Part shown: positions 24,998 through 32,755 of the stretch, one piece after another
Layout: each line of letters begins with the position of its first letter
Numbering within the stretch: position 1 is the stretch's first letter
Assembly: GCF_050633145.1 (NCBI RefSeq)
Contig: NZ_JBOEFY010000012.1
Location: forward strand, 62,001-126,000
Direction of reading: 5' to 3'
Length of the DNA: 64,000 nucleotides
From: Kordia sp050633145
GTDB taxonomy: Bacteria; Bacteroidota; Bacteroidia; Flavobacteriales; Flavobacteriaceae
Translations under genes and position numbers: made by a program
The notes under the pieces: generated by a model
Database searches by the model: none
What the model saw: only the letters and a program-made list of their open reading frames with translations
What the model was told of the DNA's origin: nothing

Positions 24998-27619
24998 ATG
25001 CAGAAAAAATACCTAAAATCATTATTGTTATTATTAATACTGTTTTGCAGTATTACCTCGTATGCACAAGAAACTACTTTTGATAAAGGAAAGAAATACA
25101 CTATTGGCGGCATTAAGGTTACTGGATTAAAAAGTTATAACGAACAAACCGTTATTACGTACACTCAATTACGTGAAGGACAGGAAATTTTAGTTCCCGG
25201 AGAAGAAATTAGTGCAGTTATTAAAAAATTATGGGGATTAGAGCTTTTTAGCGATATCAACTTTTATATAGAACGTATTGAAGGTGATAAAGTATTCTTA
25301 GAGTTAAACATTCAAGAATTACCGACATTGTCAAATGTGGAAGTTCGTGGTTTAAAAGAAAATAAAGCTGCTACGGTAATCAAAGAAACCGAACTTAAAA
25401 AAGGAAAGAAAGTTACCGAAAGTTTCTTAGCAAACACTAAAAACTACATCCAAAACAAGTATAAAAAACAAGGGTTTTATCGCACGAAAGTAAATATTGT
25501 TACTGAGTCAGATACTACAGACAATGCTAAAAACAACATGAAAGTGATTGTAAATGTTGATCGTGGTAAAAAGATTAAAATCAAAAATATTCGCTTCTCA
25601 GGAAACAAGCAATTCAAAGACAAGAAGTTACGTAGAGCTATGAAAAATACGAAGGAAAAATTCCTATTCCGTATTTTTAAATCTTCAAAGTTGATTCCTG
25701 AAGATTACAAGGAAGATTTAAACTCTATTATTGAAAAGTATAAGGAAAATGGTTTCCGTGATGCACGTATTGTAAGCGATTCAATTAGCTGGAATGAAGA
25801 CAATACTCTAAATATTGATATTGCACTTGAAGAAGGAAATAAATATTACTTTGGTGATATTACATTTTTAGGAAATACTGTTTACACAGACAGACAGTTA
25901 AACAGTTTGTTAGGTATTAAAAAAGGGGATACGTATAATGGAGTATTATTAGAAAAGCGTATTGCTGACGAAACTGATCCTGACGCGCAAGATTTAACAA
26001 ATCAATACCAAAACAACGGGTATTTATTCTCAAATATCAACCCTGTTGAGGTTTCAGCAAAAAATGATACTATCAATTTCGAAATTCGTATCATTGAAGG
26101 AAAACCAGCATATTTCAACAATATCTCTGTAGTTGGAAACGAAAAAACAAACGATCACGTTATTTATCGTGAAATCAGAACAAAACCAGGAGAATTATAT
26201 AGTAAGGACAAAATTATCCGTACCATTCGTGAATTAGGTCAATTAGGATTCTTTGATGCAGAGCAAATCAAACCAGAAATCAAAAATCCAGACCCAAACA
26301 GTGGAACTGTTGATGTTGAATATAGCTTAGCAGAACGTGGAGGAAGCCAAATAGAACTACAAGGTGGTTATGGTGGTGGAGGTTTCATTGGAACCTTAGG
26401 ACTATCTTTTAATAACTTCTCTATTCGAAACTTATTTAATGGTGATGCATATAAGCCTTTACCAACTGGTGATGGACAAAAATTAGCGTTACGTGCGCAA
26501 GCAAGTAGATTTTTCCAAACGTTTAGCTTTTCATTTACAGAACCATGGTTAGGAGGAAAAAAACCAGTACAGTTTACTTCTTCTTTATCACATACAGTAC
26601 AATTCTTATTCAATCCGCAAACAAACAGTGCTGACAAAGACAGACGTTTTTTAATTACAGGATTATCTGTAGGATTGGCAAAACGTTTAGCTGAACCAGA
26701 TGATTATTTTGTATTATCGCAAGCATTAAGCTTCCAGCATTACAACTTAAAGAACTATAACACAGGTTTATTTACCTTTGGTGATGGATTCTCAAACAAC
26801 TTCTCATACACAGTTGCCTTATCGAGAAATTCATCGGGTCCAAACCCAATTTACCCAATGCAAGGTTCAGAATTCTCCGTAAGTGCAAAACTTTCCTTAC
26901 CTTATTCGCTGTTTAATAACGTAGACTATGGAAATTTAGAAAATCAAGAAGATTTTCAGCTGAAAGATGCAAATGGAAACTTCTTAAATGCAAATGCAGG
27001 AGCGCCGGGTGAACCAGCAAATTTAGGTCCAACATTAGAACCAGGAGAAGTTTCTATAACAGACAGAGGAAAAGTTGATCAAGAAAAATTTAAATGGTTA
27101 GAATTTTATAAAATTAAATTTAAAGGTGCTTGGTACCAAAATGTAGTTGATAAATTAGTCCTAAAAACAGAAGCTAATTTTGGGTTCTTAGGAGCGTATA
27201 ACAACGATAGAGGAATCATTCCTTTTGAAAGATTCTTCGTTGGTGGAGACGGATTAGGGAACTTCAGTTTGGACGGTAGAGAGGCAATTGCATTGCGTGG
27301 ATATCCAAATCAATCACTTTCTAATATAGATGGAGGTACTATTTACAATAAATTTTCGTTAGAGTTACGTTATCCGATTACATTAAAGCAAACAGCTTCT
27401 ATTTATACGTTAGCATTTTTAGAGGCAGGTGGCTCATTTAATTCGTTTAAAGAATACAGTCCGTTTGACTTAAATCGTTCGGCTGGTGCAGGATTACGTA
27501 TATTTATGCCTGCATTTGGATTGTTAGGTATTGACTTTGGATATGGATTTGATCCAATCCCAGGAACTACGCAACGAAACGGATGGGAAACACACTTTAT
27601 TATCGGACAGCAATTTTAA
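24998..27619 (+). CDS. bamA: Outer membrane protein assembly factor BamA
   Basis: Core component of the beta-barrel assembly machine (873 aa from ATG 24998). The signal peptide ends near ITSYAQ. Several POTRA domains run to about residue 440 (repeating pattern such as IKVTGLKSYNEQTVI and ISVVGNEKTNDHVIYREIRTKPGELY), then the 16-strand barrel with the VRGF-like motif ALRGYPNQS near 768 and the terminal strand ETHFIIGQQF ending in Phe. A frame opening farther upstream in uppS uses TTG and would lack a proper signal. It is followed by two ompH/skp genes, the periplasmic chaperones for barrel substrates. Confidence 0.97.
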   Translation: MQKKYLKSLLLLLILFCSITSYAQETTFDKGKKYTIGGIKVTGLKSYNEQTVITYTQLREGQEILVPGEEISAVIKKLWGLELFSDINFYIERIEGDKVFLELNIQELPTLSNVEVRGLKENKAATVIKETELKKGKKVTESFLANTKNYIQNKYKKQGFYRTKVNIVTESDTTDNAKNNMKVIVNVDRGKKIKIKNIRFSGNKQFKDKKLRRAMKNTKEKFLFRIFKSSKLIPEDYKEDLNSIIEKYKENGFRDARIVSDSISWNEDNTLNIDIALEEGNKYYFGDITFLGNTVYTDRQLNSLLGIKKGDTYNGVLLEKRIADETDPDAQDLTNQYQNNGYLFSNINPVEVSAKNDTINFEIRIIEGKPAYFNNISVVGNEKTNDHVIYREIRTKPGELYSKDKIIRTIRELGQLGFFDAEQIKPEIKNPDPNSGTVDVEYSLAERGGSQIELQGGYGGGGFIGTLGLSFNNFSIRNLFNGDAYKPLPTGDGQKLALRAQASRFFQTFSFSFTEPWLGGKKPVQFTSSLSHTVQFLFNPQTNSADKDRRFLITGLSVGLAKRLAEPDDYFVLSQALSFQHYNLKNYNTGLFTFGDGFSNNFSYTVALSRNSSGPNPIYPMQGSEFSVSAKLSLPYSLFNNVDYGNLENQEDFQLKDANGNFLNANAGAPGEPANLGPTLEPGEVSITDRGKVDQEKFKWLEFYKIKFKGAWYQNVVDKLVLKTEANFGFLGAYNNDRGIIPFERFFVGGDGLGNFSLDGREAIALRGYPNQSLSNIDGGTIYNKFSLELRYPITLKQTASIYTLAFLEAGGSFNSFKEYSPFDLNRSAGAGLRIFMPAFGLLGIDFGYGFDPIPGTTQRNGWETHFIIGQQF

Positions 27620-27666
27620 GTAATTTAAATTTTGGCACGATATTTTCTATTAACAAACCGACAGAC

Positions 27667-28551
27667 ATGAAAACTAAAGTTCTTTTTTTATTAACAATGC
27701 TTCTCACATTATCTACCGTAAACGCACAACGTGTAAATGGTGCAAGAGTTGGCTATATTGATATGGAATACATTTTAGAAAACGTAACAGCATATCAAGA
27801 AGCAAACACACAGTTAGAAGCAAAAGCACAACGCTGGAAAAACGAAATTCAAAAGAAGCAAAACGCAATAGATCAAATGAAAAAAAATCTAAGTGCGGAA
27901 CGTGTTTTGCTAACCAAAGAATTGGTTGACGAGCGTGAAGAAGAAATAGAAATCTTAGAACAAGAATTACAAACATACCAACAAGATCGTTTTGGTCCTT
28001 TTGGAAGTTTAATGGCACAACGTCAAAATATGGTAAAACCTATTCAAGACCAAGTGTTAACCGCAGTTCAAGATATCGCAAAAAAGAAACGTTACGATTT
28101 TGTGTTTGACAAATCAGCTGATGTAGTAATGCTTTTCTCTGCAAAGAAGTTTGACATAAGTGATCAAGTGTTACGTGTGATCAATAGAGATGAAAAACGT
28201 AAAGGTAAAGAAGAGAAAATCAGGAAAAAGAACGAGAAATCTAAATTTGAAGATAAAGATTCTGAGCCTAATCCTGAAGTAGAAGCAAAAAAACAAGCCG
28301 CGGCAGAAAAGAAAGCTGAACGTCAAAAAATATTAGACGAGCGTAAAAAGAAACGTTTGGAAGAACGTGAAGCTAAGAAAAAAGCGTACGAAGAAAAACG
28401 TAAAAAGCTCATCGAAGCACGTGAAGCAAAAAAGAAAGCTGCTGAAGAAAAGCGTAAAAAACGAGAAGAAGAACGCAAAAAGAAGCAGGAAGAGAAAAAG
28501 AAAGAAAACGAAGAAAACGGCGAAAGCGGTGGTGCCGGTGACGGAAAATAA
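27667..28551 (+). CDS. OmpH/Skp family periplasmic chaperone with long charged tail
   Basis: 294-aa exported protein from ATG 27667. The signal peptide ends near STVNAQ (residue 19). The OmpH/Skp region covers about 25-165: VGYIDMEYILENVTAYQEANTQLE, then a long coiled coil, then the returning strand FVFDKSADVVMLFS. Unlike the typical 170-aa Skp, it continues with about 110 residues almost wholly of Lys, Arg, Glu and Ala (KKKRLEEREAKKKAYEEK style repeats), presumably a long charged helix, ending NGESGGAGDGK. It is 47 bases after bamA and 44 bases before a second ompH. Skp-type chaperones hold unfolded barrels for BamA. Confidence 0.9.
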   Translation: MKTKVLFLLTMLLTLSTVNAQRVNGARVGYIDMEYILENVTAYQEANTQLEAKAQRWKNEIQKKQNAIDQMKKNLSAERVLLTKELVDEREEEIEILEQELQTYQQDRFGPFGSLMAQRQNMVKPIQDQVLTAVQDIAKKKRYDFVFDKSADVVMLFSAKKFDISDQVLRVINRDEKRKGKEEKIRKKNEKSKFEDKDSEPNPEVEAKKQAAAEKKAERQKILDERKKKRLEEREAKKKAYEEKRKKLIEAREAKKKAAEEKRKKREEERKKKQEEKKKENEENGESGGAGDGK

Positions 28552-28595
28552 CAACAATTAATATAAATAACACTTAAAGTAAATAATTGAAAATC

Positions 28596-29108
28596 ATGAA
28601 ACAAATGAAAAAGCTAGTTGCAATTGCAGTACTATTTTTCGGAATGGTAAGTTTTACAAATGCACAGACAAAGGTTGCTCACATTAATACGCAACAATTG
28701 ATTAGCGCAATGCCGGAAATGAAAGAAGCTAAGGATGAGTTTGACAAATTACAACAATCATTAGGTGCAGATATTCAAGCTTCTGTAACCGAATACAGAA
28801 ATAAATTAACTCAGTACACAAATGAAGCTCCTGGAAAAACAGATGCTGAAAATGATTCTAGAAAGAAAGAATTAGCAGAATTAGAAACACGTATCCAAGA
28901 AGCTCAAGCTGCTGCTCAAAAAACAGCAGAACAAAAATATATTGACTTAACAAAGCCTATTCAAGAAAAAGCATTGGCTGCAATTCAAAAAGTAGCAAGA
29001 GCACAAGGATTTGCCTATGTACTTGATGAAACACCAGGTTCAGGTTTATTACTTGCTGACGGAACTAACTTAATGGATTCTGTTAAGAAAGAATTAGGTA
29101 TCAAGTAA
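28596..29108 (+). CDS. OmpH/Skp family periplasmic chaperone
   Basis: 170-aa exported protein from ATG 28596 (MKQMKKLVAIAVLFFGMVSF), with signal cleavage near TNAQ and the OmpH pattern VAHINTQQLISAMPEMKEA (about 26-44), a coiled coil to about 125, and FAYVLDETPGSGLLLADGTNLMD. Standard length, in contrast to the preceding paralog with its long tail. The last gene of the DUF6089-uppS-bamA-ompH-ompH run, ended by the hairpin at 29133. Confidence 0.92.
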   Translation: MKQMKKLVAIAVLFFGMVSFTNAQTKVAHINTQQLISAMPEMKEAKDEFDKLQQSLGADIQASVTEYRNKLTQYTNEAPGKTDAENDSRKKELAELETRIQEAQAAAQKTAEQKYIDLTKPIQEKALAAIQKVARAQGFAYVLDETPGSGLLLADGTNLMDSVKKELGIK

Positions 29109-29132
29109 AAAACTACTTTAGAATACCCTATA

Positions 29133-29162
29133 AAAAAAACCGCCCTAATAGGCGGTTTTTTT
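29133..29162. terminator. Bidirectional rho-independent terminator
   Basis: AAAAAACCGCC / GGCGGTTTTTT stem, 6-nt loop, flanked by A and T tracts. It lies between the ompH gene and the convergent LRR gene. Confidence 0.93.
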
Positions 29163-29173
29163 ATGCTTCAATT

Positions 29174-30328
29174 TTAATAATATGATATCTTCTCCCAAAT
29201 TCCATTTTCTTTATACAAATGATATCCAACACCAGCCAGCATAATATGCGGCGTTTTATACATGATGTCTGTACTTGGCAATACTAATTTTGAACAATTT
29301 CGAACTTCTAAAAACTTTAAGTTATCTAAGTAAAATAACGAATCTATAGAAGTTAAATTGCTAGCTCCATTGATTCCTATTTTAGAAACAACATCAGTTC
29401 TCCAATCGGCATGAATTGTTTGTATTCCATTACAATTTCTCAATTCTAAATGATCAATAGAATTAAAAGAAAAAACCCAAGAAATATCTGTTAAACCAGT
29501 TACATCATTTAAGTACAACCTTTCTAAGGAAAGCTCTGGAAAAGTATTTTTCACTGAATCAAGTTCGATATCATATAACTTCAAAAATTTTAAATTGGTA
29601 TATTTTTTAAGATGTTTCAAACTTTTAATTTTTGTGGTATGATCGTGCAATGCCCAACTATTAATTTCTAAATATTGAATCGATTTTGGCAAATATGAAG
29701 GCACTTCTGTCAAACTATAAATGTTCGCCAAAATCAATTTCTCTAGTTTAGAAAGTCGCTTCACATTATTCAGATAGTTTTTAGCATCCTTTTTTCGAAA
29801 TGTTATTCCGTGATCAATTTCTAATTCCTTAATACTGTTTTTTCTATGAAACTTTGGAAAACGAGTCAAATTTGGCGTACCGCGAATCTTTATCTTCTCT
29901 ATCGTATTACAATCTGAAAAAGCGTCTAAGTTTTCTAAATTTTTCGCATCCATGACAAACAAAGATTGCAAAGAATCAAATTGAAACTTCTTATTTGTGA
30001 AATGTTTTCTTTTGCTATAAAGAATATTCAAATGTTTTAAATTCGGAAAATAAAGATCAAGTTTTGATAAATCTGCAGATGTACCAATCGTAAGAGATTC
30101 TGTATGTATAAAATCTTTAAACTCCACTGGAATTTCAGAAAGCGCAATATCTATACGAAGATTTCTATGCTTTTTTAACATTGCTATCCGCGATAGATTT
30201 GTGGTACTATCAATAATAGTAATATCTCCCATTCCATCATTCAAATTCACATAACGCGGTCCTGGTTGTGCTTTTAAAAATAATGCAACAAAGAAACATC
30301 CCAACAAAAAAAAGTAACGTTGACTCAT
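29174..30328 (-). CDS. Leucine-rich-repeat-like exported protein
   Basis: 384-aa protein with a signal peptide (MSQRYFFLLGCFFVALFLKAQ) and about eleven degenerate LRR units (for example LDLYFPNLKHLNILYSK, LEKLILANIYSLTEVPSYL, LERLYLNDVTGLTDI). These probably build a solenoid on the cell surface or in the periplasm. No enzymatic motif and no T9SS C-terminal sorting domain are seen. It stands alone between ompH and murI. Binding partner unknown. The repeats are irregular, so LRR is a structural inference from the leucine spacing. Confidence 0.75.
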   Translation of the reverse strand: MSQRYFFLLGCFFVALFLKAQPGPRYVNLNDGMGDITIIDSTTNLSRIAMLKKHRNLRIDIALSEIPVEFKDFIHTESLTIGTSADLSKLDLYFPNLKHLNILYSKRKHFTNKKFQFDSLQSLFVMDAKNLENLDAFSDCNTIEKIKIRGTPNLTRFPKFHRKNSIKELEIDHGITFRKKDAKNYLNNVKRLSKLEKLILANIYSLTEVPSYLPKSIQYLEINSWALHDHTTKIKSLKHLKKYTNLKFLKLYDIELDSVKNTFPELSLERLYLNDVTGLTDISWVFSFNSIDHLELRNCNGIQTIHADWRTDVVSKIGINGASNLTSIDSLFYLDNLKFLEVRNCSKLVLPSTDIMYKTPHIMLAGVGYHLYKENGIWEKISYY

Positions 30329-30551
30329 AATTCATATTTTGCTTGCAAAATACAGCGTCATTTCCTCTTAGAAAACAACCAATGAGTCAACACTACTTTT
30401 TGATGAGGTTGTAATCAAAAAAAAGCTACACATATCGCTTTAAGTACTATTGTTCGTGAGATATTGTGTTTATTTCACGATTTTATCAAAAATTATAGCT
30501 ACAATTATAAATCATTTAGACAACGCTATTTTTTTACTTATTTTTACAACT

Positions 30552-31331
30552 ATGAGCAATTCCTCTATTGGTATTTTTGATTCTGGTGTTGGCGGCACTT
30601 CGATTTGGCGAGAGATTCACAAACTCCTGCCACACGAAAACACAATTTATTTAGCCGATAGTAAAAATGCACCTTACGGACCAAAGGGAAAGGAAAAAAT
30701 TACAGAACTTAGCATTAAGAATACCGATTTACTACTCCAGAAAGGTTGTAAACTTATTGTGGTAGCTTGCAATACTGCAACTACGAACTCGATTCGCTAT
30801 TTACGTGAAAATTATGATGTTCCATTTATTGGAATCGAACCAGCTATTAAACCTGCCGCTTTACAGACGAAATCCAACACGATCGGCATTTTAGCAACCA
30901 AAGGAACACTCTCAAGCGAATTGTTCCATAAAACAACCGATTTGTACGCTAGTGGCGTTAATGTCATCGAACAAGTTGGTGAAGGTTTGGTACCTTTAAT
31001 AGAAAACGGAGCAATTGATTCTCCAGAAATGGAAAAACTACTAAAACAGTACTTAGCACCAATGATTGCCGAAAATATTGATTATTTGGTATTAGGTTGT
31101 AGTCACTATCCCTATTTAATTCCGAAGTTACAAACGCTGCTTCCCAAACATGTAACTATTATTGATTCAGGAATTGCTGTTGCCAAACAAACACAAGCCA
31201 TTTTAGCACAACATAAATTATGCGCATCAAATACAAATGTTGGAGATTGCATTTTTTATAGCAATGGAAAACCTGAAATTTTAAGAGATATTTTGAAAGA
31301 TGATTTTACGGTTGAAGCTCTCAATTTTTAA
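30552..31331 (+). CDS. murI: Glutamate racemase
   Basis: Interconverts L- and D-glutamate for peptidoglycan synthesis. From ATG 30552 the protein has 259 aa: IGIFDSGVGGTSIWREI (6-22), the two catalytic cysteines C73 (VVACNTATTNS) and C183 (LGCSHYPYLIP), and GIEPAIKPA. The frame extends upstream to 30450, but that part lacks family similarity; MSNSSIGIFDSG is the natural start. The 3' end overlaps the convergent gamma-carbonic anhydrase gene by four bases. Confidence 0.96.
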   Translation: MSNSSIGIFDSGVGGTSIWREIHKLLPHENTIYLADSKNAPYGPKGKEKITELSIKNTDLLLQKGCKLIVVACNTATTNSIRYLRENYDVPFIGIEPAIKPAALQTKSNTIGILATKGTLSSELFHKTTDLYASGVNVIEQVGEGLVPLIENGAIDSPEMEKLLKQYLAPMIAENIDYLVLGCSHYPYLIPKLQTLLPKHVTIIDSGIAVAKQTQAILAQHKLCASNTNVGDCIFYSNGKPEILRDILKDDFTVEALNF

Positions 31332-31855
31332 TCGTCAGATTCATCTTCTTTAAACCAACTCGAATACTCCACATAATTATCCGCAATACGATTGATTTCT
31401 CCAGAGATTAATTCATTGCTAATATCTTTTACTTTCTTGGCAGGAACACCAGCATAAATACTTCCCGATTTTACATGCGTGTTTTTAGTCACTACAGCGC
31501 CAGCCGCAATGATACTGTTACTTTCCACAATACAATCATCCATAACAATACTTCCCATTCCTATCAATACATTATCGTGAATAGTGCAACCATGTACAAT
31601 TGCGTTATGTCCTATAGAAACATTATTCCCAATAGTTGTTGGTGATTTTTGAAAAGTAGCGTGAATTACAGCGCCATCTTGCACATTCACTTTATTACCC
31701 ATTTTTATATAATGCACGTCTCCGCGAATGACCGCATTGAACCATACACTACATTGATTCCCCATGGTTACTTCGCCTACAATAGTAGCATTTTCAGCAA
31801 TAAAACAATCGTTTCCAATTTGCGGGTGTTTTCCGTTTACAGGTTTTAGAATCAT
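31328..31855 (-). CDS. Gamma-carbonic anhydrase family protein
   Basis: 175-aa left-handed beta-helix (hexapeptide-repeat) protein of the YrdA/CamH-like gamma-carbonic anhydrase family. The metal-binding His pattern is seen at H65 (GAVIH), H83 and H88 (SIGHNAIVHGC), with N-terminal repeats WFNAVIRGDVHYIKMG. Family members bind Zn or Fe as trimers; carbonic anhydrase activity is not always present. Cytoplasmic. Convergent with murI (four-base overlap). The region after its start (31856-32023) holds repeats, not another gene. Confidence 0.9.
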   Translation of the reverse strand: MILKPVNGKHPQIGNDCFIAENATIVGEVTMGNQCSVWFNAVIRGDVHYIKMGNKVNVQDGAVIHATFQKSPTTIGNNVSIGHNAIVHGCTIHDNVLIGMGSIVMDDCIVESNSIIAAGAVVTKNTHVKSGSIYAGVPAKKVKDISNELISGEINRIADNYVEYSSWFKEDESDD

Positions 31856-31920
31856 GGTTTTTGGGTATTTGGTGTTGGGTGTTGGGTCGCTGCGCTTTTG
31901 GTTGTTTGTTAATAAGAAAC

Positions 31921-31952
31921 AGATTACTTCGTCGAAACTCCTCGCAATGACG
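31921..31952. repeat. Dispersed intergenic repeat fragment
   Basis: Sequence ending CTCCTCGCAATGACG, whose reverse complement begins CGTCATTGCGAGGAG. This resembles a short repeat scattered in many bacterial intergenic regions (CGTCATTGCGAG...GAAGCAATC type). It lies in the gap between the gamma-carbonic anhydrase start and the LytTR gene. The recall of this repeat type is from memory. Confidence 0.5.
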
Positions 31953-31962
31953 TTTCAAACAT

Positions 31963-32020
31963 TTTCAAATTCAAATTCAAATTCAAATTCAAGTTCAAAT
32001 TCAAGTTCAAGTTCAAGTTC
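31963..32020. repeat. Hexanucleotide tandem repeat TTCAA(A/G)
   Basis: About nine to ten head-to-tail copies of a 6-base unit TTCAAA, shading into TTCAAG, ending three bases before the last codon of the LytTR regulator (stop at 32024-32026). The unit keeps the reading frame if read through, but no gene uses it convincingly. Copy number may vary between strains. Confidence 0.85.
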
Positions 32021-32023
32021 ATA

Positions 32024-32755
32024 CTACTTAAAATACGACAGCAAATTCGCTTTTTTTGTTGAAGAAACCAAGACTTCTTTTCCATTACTTAAAACTACAC
32101 TTCCGCCCTTTCCTTTTCGGTATTTTACAACTTCATTGACATTGACTAAGTACGATTTGTGTACACGTGCAAACGGATATTTACTCAATGCTTCTTCAAA
32201 GTATTTCAACGTTTTGCTCACTACAATTTTAGAATCGTTGATATAGATTTCCGTATAGTTATCGTCTGCTTTGCAATATACTATTTCAGCCACATTCAAT
32301 ACTTCAAAACCATCTTGTTGCGGAATGGTTATTTTCCCATTGATGGTTTCAATATTGGTTGTCAATACCGCATCTTCCATGCGCTCTTCTTTACTTTTAA
32401 CAGCAACCACATGATCGACAGCTTTGATAAGCTCATCAATAGAAATTGGTTTTAGCAAATAGTACGATGCATGACTGTTTAATGCTTCTATTGCATAATG
32501 ATCGTAGGCCGTTACAAAAATGGTTTCAAACGAGCGATCACCAACTTTTTCTAATAAGTCAAACGCATTTCCAAAAGGCATTTCAACATCTAAAAACACC
32601 AAATCCAATTCATTATTTCGAATTAAAATAAGTGCATCTTCAATATTAGAAGCTTCTCCGATTACATTTACATTCGGGCAGTATTTTGCAACATATTTTT
32701 TTAGAATTTCTCTGCTAATTTCTTCGTCTTCTACAATAATTGTTTGTAATTGCAT
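32024..32755 (-). CDS. LytTR-family response regulator
   Basis: 243 aa: receiver domain (1-120) with the phosphoacceptor D56 in LVFLDVEMP and acidic pocket V-E-D-E, then a LytTR DNA-binding domain (about 140-243, EIVYCKADDNYTEIYI and ARVHKSYLVNVNEVVKYRKGKGG). Its ATG directly follows the stop of the sensor kinase gene (32756), so the pair is coupled. It is the output partner of the TPR histidine kinase. The targets are unknown. The hexanucleotide repeat follows its stop. Confidence 0.95.
   Translation of the reverse strand: MQLQTIIVEDEEISREILKKYVAKYCPNVNVIGEASNIEDALILIRNNELDLVFLDVEMPFGNAFDLLEKVGDRSFETIFVTAYDHYAIEALNSHASYYLLKPISIDELIKAVDHVVAVKSKEERMEDAVLTTNIETINGKITIPQQDGFEVLNVAEIVYCKADDNYTEIYINDSKIVVSKTLKYFEEALSKYPFARVHKSYLVNVNEVVKYRKGKGGSVVLSNGKEVLVSSTKKANLLSYFK

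Noticed and set aside
31963..32020. TTCAA(A/G) repeat as part of a protein-coding gene on the plus strand
   Set aside because: A frame reads through it from 31764 to 32246, but its codons overlap the true minus-strand genes and it has no domain.
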